DNA of 52,071 nucleotides from NCBI RefSeq assembly GCF_032854445.1, contig NC_088301.1, positions 49,907,116-49,959,186 of the forward strand, written 5' to 3'. Below, one piece after another: positions 45,697 through 52,071 of this stretch (positions are counted from its first letter, which is position 1; every line of letters begins with the position of its first letter). The position numbers and the translations under genes were made by a program. The notes under the pieces were generated by a model. That model had not been told where the DNA came from. It was given only the letters and a program-made list of their open reading frames with translations, and searched no databases. The DNA comes from Liolophura sinensis (taxonomy: Eukaryota; Mollusca; Polyplacophora; Chitonida; Chitonidae).

Positions 45697-47526
45697 GTAA
45701 GTAATTTTAGTAAATATTATTTGATATGCAAGTGACAATTCGCCACCCATCCAAGGATAACGCGTTTGACAGTAGCTGCTAAAATGTATGTTCAGTAAAA
45801 TTAGCGTTTTTTGTTCATTAGAGGAGATTTTCTGGCTCTTGAGATTTAAGACAGATCAATCATCGCCATATAATATGCTCCAAATTGAAACCTTTGACCG
45901 TTATTTGCATGTCATGAAACGTCATGAATTATACGAAGGGTGTAAATGAAAAATAATGAACTTATTGCTTATTGCTAGCAGTGATATCGTTTTATTATAA
46001 AAAAATATATGGTATAGTGAGCATATCTGAAGTCACCACTTGTATTGACGTATCACTTCGGACATTACTGCAAACACGCCTCTGTTAGTGTTCTTAATGG
46101 AAATTACGTGTAAGTTATCACACTTTATGCTTACAGAATAGACACAGGACAGTTGTTGTAATCCCCATTCATAAATATATACGGAATCTTTATAGTATTC
46201 CGTTTGCTTTGTTAATACTAACAGCTGTATCCAGAGTGGCATTTTACCGAATTCACAGAGTCATCGTGTTTTAAAAGTAAAATTCCAAGGTGTGAAGAAA
46301 TACATAATTTCGCGGTGAAATGTTTGACTTGTCCTGGCCTTTGGCTTTACAACAAATGAGTTTATTATCTGGACAAACGCTGCTTCCTGTGACGCGAAGC
46401 ACTGGACAGTGCATTTCTGTGGAGTAGGTTCATGCTATTTTGGACCAGTCTAGCACGTCCAAGTCAGAAACACTCGCAACAGTGTTCAAACACCCTTTGA
46501 ATATGGACTTGAGTCAAACTAGCCTTTGTTCCAGGATCGACGGCAAAACTACATCCTAATTGCACACAGTCAACAGATGTAAATTTAAATTGTCCGTAAC
46601 TCACTGACAGCGGAGGCAAAAACGTTGTCTTACGTGCTCTCTATGTTTAATGATGGTCCGTCGAGTTTAATAACCAAGGGACTGGGTGCTGTGTTCTATG
46701 ATATCTGTCTTTCTCATCTCCTCCCGGACGACCTGTTGGGTCACTTGCATATTGCCGGCTTCATTCTCATAGTTCCCACTCCCCACACAGGTGTTGACCC
46801 AAGTTCTCCTTTAAGTCAGCTTGATTAATCTGAGCGTCCAAAGATAGCCACATCAAGAGCTCAGTCATAATGCAAACATGCGAATTAGGGTCAGAGTCTT
46901 CAAACCCTGCAGACCTGTGCACGGATGACCGGACACCGTAAACCCCAGTCTTCTCGAAACGACCGGCCCTTTCCCACACCCGGCGGGAAAACTGTACGAG
47001 CAGAACCACTGACAGTTTATGTCAACATAGCTTAATGGCAGATCTCCTTAGGCGCATTTAATCTAAGAAATCACAAAAAAAACTTTGAATACTATGAGGC
47101 CAACTACAAAAATACACAGACAACGGATGAATGTACTATAAAATGGTGGGAAAGTCTATGTGAATCCTGTATAACTCTGTGTTTATTTCTCAGCAGACAT
47201 ACTGGCCATGCTCAATTCACGATTCATACTCCCTCCAAATGCTTCACCATTAAGGCTTTTACCTTTCAGCCATGATTCATGAGAGATAATTAAACAGCTC
47301 TTTTTTTCAAAATAACCATGGTGAAATAAGTCTTTTTTTTGATAGATGGCGATGTAGTTTAACGTATATGTGTTTGTAATTAGACTTATTATTATTATTT
47401 CTATTACATTTAGGGTTTTTTATATAACCCTCGTAAAATATTTCCCATTTATGAATGGGTGATATTGTAATTTAACATATGTATACGCTTGTTATAACAT
47501 GTAAAATCATTTCTGTTACATTTAAG
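45697..47526 (+). other. Intron of the chitin deacetylase-like gene
   Basis: A phase-1 intron of 1,830 bases with GT donor (GTAAGT) and AG acceptor preceded by TTTCTGTTACATTTAAG. It separates the chitin-binding and deacetylase modules. I see no further coding exon in it: the open frames at 46625-46828 (+) and 46767-47009 (-) have no family resemblance, and the direct join of the flanking exons already keeps the frame. Confidence 0.8.
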
Positions 47527-48510
47527 CTTGTTCTCCCGCCCACTGCAAGTTACCCACGTGTCGATGCCCGTCTCCTGAGATTCCTGCCGGGCTCTCCGCC
47601 CAGGACACACCCATGATGGTGATGTTAACTTTTGACGACGAGATGACGGCTGAATATTACGGGTTCTTCCAGAGACTGTTCCGCCCAGGGAGGTACAACC
47701 CGAACGGCTGCCCCGTGCGTGGCGCTCTGTTTGTCTCCGGCGAAGGGACTGACTACGACTTGGTGTACCCAATGTACGCCATGGGTAACGAAATTGCCGT
47801 TCACTTCCATTACTCACAGGTACCCGCACACGTGGTGGTCCACGGCAAGCTACGACGAGTACGTTGAGGAAATCGTGGGCATGAAGCAGAACCTCATGGA
47901 GAAATCAGGGATCCCGCCAGAGGAGATGAAGGGTTTCCGTGTTCCATTCTTACAGCTGGGAGGCGACAACATGTACAAAGCCCTGCACGACAACGAGTTT
48001 CTCTATGACACTTCTATCTTCATGGGATCCGAATGGGAAGGAGCAGAAGAGCCCGTGTGGCCGTACACGCTTGATTATCCCGTGGAAGAATCGACCTGCA
48101 AGCTTGGCCCTTGTCCAACGTCGTCTTTCCCAGGGCTTTGGGAAATCCCCGTACAACGCTGGTACGGCGTCGACGGCCACTCATGCGCCATGGCCGACGG
48201 TTGCACCTCCTCCGGTGACGCTCAAGACACTTTAGAATTTCTCAGAAAAAACTTTCACAGGTATTACACAGGTAACAGGGCGCCTTTCGGCATCTTTGTC
48301 CATGCTAGGTGGTTCAAAATCTACCATCATCTTGAAGCTCTAGACATGTTCATTGACGAGTTAATGTCTCTTCACGACGTTTGGATCGTCACGCCGTCAC
48401 AAGTCATAGAATGGATGAGACAACCTACTTCACTCTATGACGTTCAGTTTTTCAAGCCTTGGTCTTGCGACAATATGGTTAAAGGTGCTTCCATCAAAGA
48501 GGCATCTTAA
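47527..48510 (+). CDS. Chitin deacetylase-like gene, terminal coding exon 2 (NodB deacetylase domain, one frameshift)
   Basis: Catalytic exon, carbohydrate esterase family 4 (NodB fold), predicted to remove acetyl groups from chitin outside the cell. The acceptor (TTACATTTAAG|CT) supplies two bases that complete codon 166 as Thr, matching exon 1's phase. The Cys-rich lead CSPAHCKLPTCRCPSP, typical of animal chitin deacetylases, follows. Visible motifs are TFDD (residues 200-203, metal Asp), HSITH (258-262, metal His), RVPF (303-306), WPYTLDYP (343-350) and VHARWF (423-428). One extra T (47805 or 47806) lies between the His258 and Ser259 codons. Read literally, the protein stops at codon 279 (TGA 47865-47867); allowing for that base it is 492 residues, ending at TAA 48508-48510. 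That length and domain order resemble arthropod chitin deacetylases with one chitin-binding domain and no LDLa. All motifs are otherwise conserved, so I favour a sequence error or very recent null allele over an old pseudogene. Confidence 0.87.
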
Positions 48511-49400
48511 CATCCACGCCAGGCTGAATGGCAGTTTATGTTGATATAGTTTGTGTAAATAATGCGATGAACGTTGCGTTACCGTGGTGCTAAACCTTGC
48601 CAGTAACCCTTCCGGGTCATACGAATATGACTTAAAATTTCAAAGTAGCCTAAGTATGCATGTGAGTGGAGAGCAAACGTGGGATAATAAGATAAAACTT
48701 TTAGATGTGTTCAAGTCTTAATGTGAAATGTGGTCATGTGTGAGTCCGTTGATAAATTGGGAATGTGAATGGACATATGTGTGATTGGTTGGGACTCTCT
48801 GTGATCGTCATTGAGTACGATCAAAATGTATGAATGTGTGAATGTGACTTGAGAGTGTCCAAAGACATTCTCTTTGAAAACGTCTATTGGACAAAAACTG
48901 TTTTCATTTGTACAAAGATGTTGAATGTAGATATATATACATAAATATATTTATATACATAAATACAAATATGAATCCACCGTGAGACAAGTGCATGATT
49001 TTGTCTCTAAACTTATTTCGCTTTAAGGGGTTGGGAGACTTGTCGTAGTGAGCTGGAAATAGATCTAGACCTGCTGGCATCAACAGAGAATATGGTGAAC
49101 CTTACAGCTTGTGTGTATATATAATGGGTAACACAACAGCTTTGGGAGTGGATCTGAATTTAAAATGGCATCTCTATCCATTCCTATTCAGCTGACTATA
49201 CGGATTAGATTATTGGTGATATTACAATAACTCTGTACATAAGATTTCAACGGATCAAGACTTTATATTACACTGCTGCATGCGTTGTATATAAGTCGTT
49301 TGCTTCAGTCCCCATGCGTCAATCTTCTCTATTTGGTGTCTTGTTATATAAGGTGTAATATTTCTCAGAGACTTCATTAAAGAAAAAAATACCATTTTAA
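48511..49400 (+). other. Putative 3' UTR of the chitin deacetylase-like gene
   Basis: The stretch after the stop codon is AT-rich, with many TGTGAATG-like words near 48720-48850. The first polyadenylation-type hexamer I see is ATTAAA at 49376-49381; AATAAA occurs later at 49811-49816. Five UGUANAUA motifs (Pumilio recognition type) lie at 48554-48561, 48926-48933, 49114-49121, 49234-49241 and 49286-49293. The extent of the UTR is inferred, not shown. Confidence 0.4.
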
Positions 49401-52071
49401 CTGAATTCAATTTTCGTTGTGTTGATTTTGTGTGTTCTAACAGCTTTGTGTTTATTGGTTCGTCTGAACAAGTCGTTCTTTCTCTTGCTGCATCAGAGAT
49501 TGGTGTGTTGCCAGTCGTTTGCTGCATCAGAAAGTATCGCCTGTCTCTTTCGTCCAATCAACACCCGGCACTTGCGTTTTATTTGATATATACCTGTTGA
49601 TGTGTAGAGCTAAGGTGACTATAAGACTGGGCCAAAGTGGAGGTCAGAATCACGAGCTTTCACTTTCGCCCACGGACCTTTGTCGCTACGTTAACATGAA
49701 TATATCTCATAAACCTTCTTTAAATTTTTATTTCACCTGAGTGTATAGATTCAGCGTGCGTTCAGCTTTCATTGACTGTAAAGATCTTACTTTTGTTATG
49801 AACAAACAAGAATAAACCTTATTGCCACAGGGAATTTCACAGTTTAGATATTTTATGATAATGTACCTGGATTGTTTCGGAAATTATTAATACGGTAATG
49901 AAGTATACAGTAACGGCATAGTGTGTCCAGTGAACCGACAGACCCAGCTTGCATAGTGTTTCATAATATTATTAGAGTTTCCAGGTTACAAATATTACAT
50001 TGTAATATCGATGTAATAAAACATTATTAATCCTGAGATGACAAATGACAAAAAAACCTGATTCAGCTGGTATTGGATTGTCCGCGTTCATCGTATTCAC
50101 TACAACATGGTTTGGAAAATAAAACAAACAAGAACAATTATTTGCAGAAAAAAAAAACAACATGAGTTAAACATATTGAAAGAAGCTCTTTCTCATGTCC
50201 TGGCGATATACTTGTTTTCTTTCCTATCCTTATACACAGAAAAGATAAGTATACATCTAGATATTGTGTTCTATCCTCTTTAAAGGTCTTGGTTGGAAGA
50301 TGTAAAGATTTCCGCGACATACATCTTCTGAATAAGCTGACAAAGTAGACGGAATACCTCCCCTTGAGGTTATTGTTCTGTTTCAGGAACGGGTAAGTTT
50401 TTTCAGATTAACAGAGTTTTTTATCTTCCAAATATAGACATAACACGCATTTCAAACCTAACAAACACATATATTCGGGCGGTAACCACAAAGTAAATTA
50501 TTCCGAAATTCAATGAGTCTTAACAAAACATGCAGGAGAAGGGTTTCTGTTGTTTTTATTCACAAAATGTATGATAATATTTGAATATTAAAAGATGATA
50601 ATTAGTTTTCCCAGATGGGTAAGTATTTATACTGTTAAGTAAATACAACAAGTGGTTATTGATAAATACAGACTATTTCCTGACAATTTTACCACCAAAA
50701 AAGCCATTAATCTCCCAGGTACCTTTTACTCTCCAACCCTCTGTTTTTTTTTGATTATTAAAGTATATGTCAGAAAGCACGTTCCACAGAACTTCGTTAC
50801 TAAGTAGAATTTTAATAATTAGCACTTGTTGTCGATAACAATTTTGGCAATGAACATGTAACATGTATTTCTCCTTACCTTGAGCTGTGTAAAACTGTGC
50901 ATGCGCTGAAATACGATTACAAACTCCCCTCACAAAAGGGAAAAAGATTTCTTTTTATAGATTTATACAGTAGTTAAAGCAAGCCACTTTTTCTTTCCTA
51001 TCTTCCTCGGCAAAAATAGGCAAGCCTAGGAATAAACATACTTGAGAAGGCATTTCAAATGGAAAATAAAATTCAGACATAATAATACCAACACCGGTCA
51101 AACATAGGTATTAAATGGTGTAAGTGTTTAATTAAAGTTGCTTCGTATATGGTGTTTTTGTGTTGTTTGTTTTCTAGACTTTTCTTTTTCCTTTTAATAG
51201 TTAAGTTACTGAAATCTGTGCAAGTCAGTCGTGTCGGTGTTACTCCCATTTGCCCAAATGACCAGTGATCCAGTATAGGCGTGTCCATTGTTGAAAACTC
51301 CCTTTCTTCAAGGAATAAAGTGTTTGAAAATATTCGTTAACGGGTTAAACAACAAACTCGAGCATGATAACATTATAACCCAATTGCCCTGCCAGATTCG
51401 GAGGAGTTGACTAAAGAGATATGGATGCATTTGGTTTCGCAGATGGTTGAGATTAATAAACACGTTTAACATAGAACACTCATTATATAACAAAGTAAGA
51501 CTTCGTCTCGCGTAGAGTTTGTATTTCATATCTTAAGGTTGTGAAATATTATAAATCCTTTTTTGTATTACAACCAGATCCTTAAATGAAAATGCCCTTT
51601 CGCAACTTTATCGGAAAAGACCTTACCTTTATGACCAGTTACTAGATGAATGAAATCTAAACTTTGGCTTAGAAGATAACTATCTACATATTAATAGTGT
51701 TCTCCTAAAGTATGCACCTAGCACTAATGTGTCCAGTGTCTGTATTCTGAAACTTTCGTCATCCTTTCCATTATACACACATGCATACATTTTTTTCGCC
51801 AGGAATGGCGTTGTCTGAGAATAACGGTATGAAATCCAATAGTGTATATCATATGTGTATATCATATATACTAACGAGATTTAGCTAATTTATGTCTGCT
51901 ACACTGTTTCAAATTCACCCTGTACACTCACACCTTTTGCTTTTACTAAAATATTGACCTGAACAAAATTAATTTTAAGATACTGATACAATATTTTGTG
52001 ATTTTTATGAAATAAATTGCTAACTGCATGAGAAGAATCACACCTGCATGGGTTGTTGAAGAGATTTGACG
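49401..52071. other. Downstream flank, no gene seen
   Basis: AT-rich DNA after the putative 3' UTR. AATAAA at 49811-49816 would be an alternative polyadenylation site for the chitin deacetylase-like gene. Nothing else is recognised. Confidence 0.4.

Noticed and set aside
47785-47819. A 35-bp GT...AG segment that might be a tiny intron explaining the chitin deacetylase frameshift
   Set aside because: It encodes the conserved NEIAVH/SITHR motif, is below a workable intron size, and its removal puts the downstream part in the third frame, not the coding one.

Overview
This window is AT-rich eukaryotic nuclear DNA with long non-coding stretches, spliceosomal intron signals, tRNA-derived SINEs, decayed transposons and minisatellites. 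There is no operon-like gene packing. A vetigastropod mollusc, plausibly an abalone (Haliotis), fits best. One SINE is the kind with a tRNA head and an ATTCTTGAGTACGGCGTAAA-type tail that is widespread in molluscs. The other ends in a TTAAGC-ACGTTAA-CAAGCACTCACTCACT tail that I associate with abalone sequences. The taxon is an inference from repeats, not a proof.

Only one gene is secure. It is a two-exon chitin deacetylase-like gene on the + strand (coding 45201-45696 and 47527-48510). It encodes a secreted protein with a signal peptide, one six-cysteine CBM14/peritrophin-A chitin-binding domain, a basic, proline- and tryptophan-rich linker, and a NodB polysaccharide deacetylase domain. The intron is phase 1 and joins exactly. 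As printed, the reading frame is broken by one extra T at 47805/47806, inside the metal-binding His motif. Everything else looks intact, so this is either a sequence error or a very young null allele. The putative 3' UTR carries five UGUANAUA Pumilio-type motifs.

Region by region: 0-7.5 kb is a patchwork of repeats. It holds a SINE with a perfect 12-bp target duplication, members of two dispersed repeat families (called K and M here), a hairpin element with a tRNA-like loop, and the C-terminal relic of a LINE-type reverse transcriptase. A 36-bp minisatellite of about 66 units fills 7.5-9.9 kb. From 10 to 24 kb come a second SINE family, a mariner-like deletion derivative with terminal inverted repeats, a (TA)41 microsatellite, a foldback repeat, more K and M copies and a 37-bp minisatellite. 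From 24 to 43.5 kb I see almost nothing but one candidate terminal exon, a large ORF antisense to it, and small repeats. From 43.6 to 49.4 kb lie an inverted SINE-2 copy and the chitin deacetylase gene. The last 2.7 kb is unremarkable.

Two further gene models are tentative: a two-exon candidate at 15959-16521 whose splice phases agree, and a terminal exon at 29495-29659. I found no clearly undescribed multi-gene system. The most unusual non-genic structures are the 36-bp array open in three frames across both strands, and the two locally dense, unclassified repeat families.
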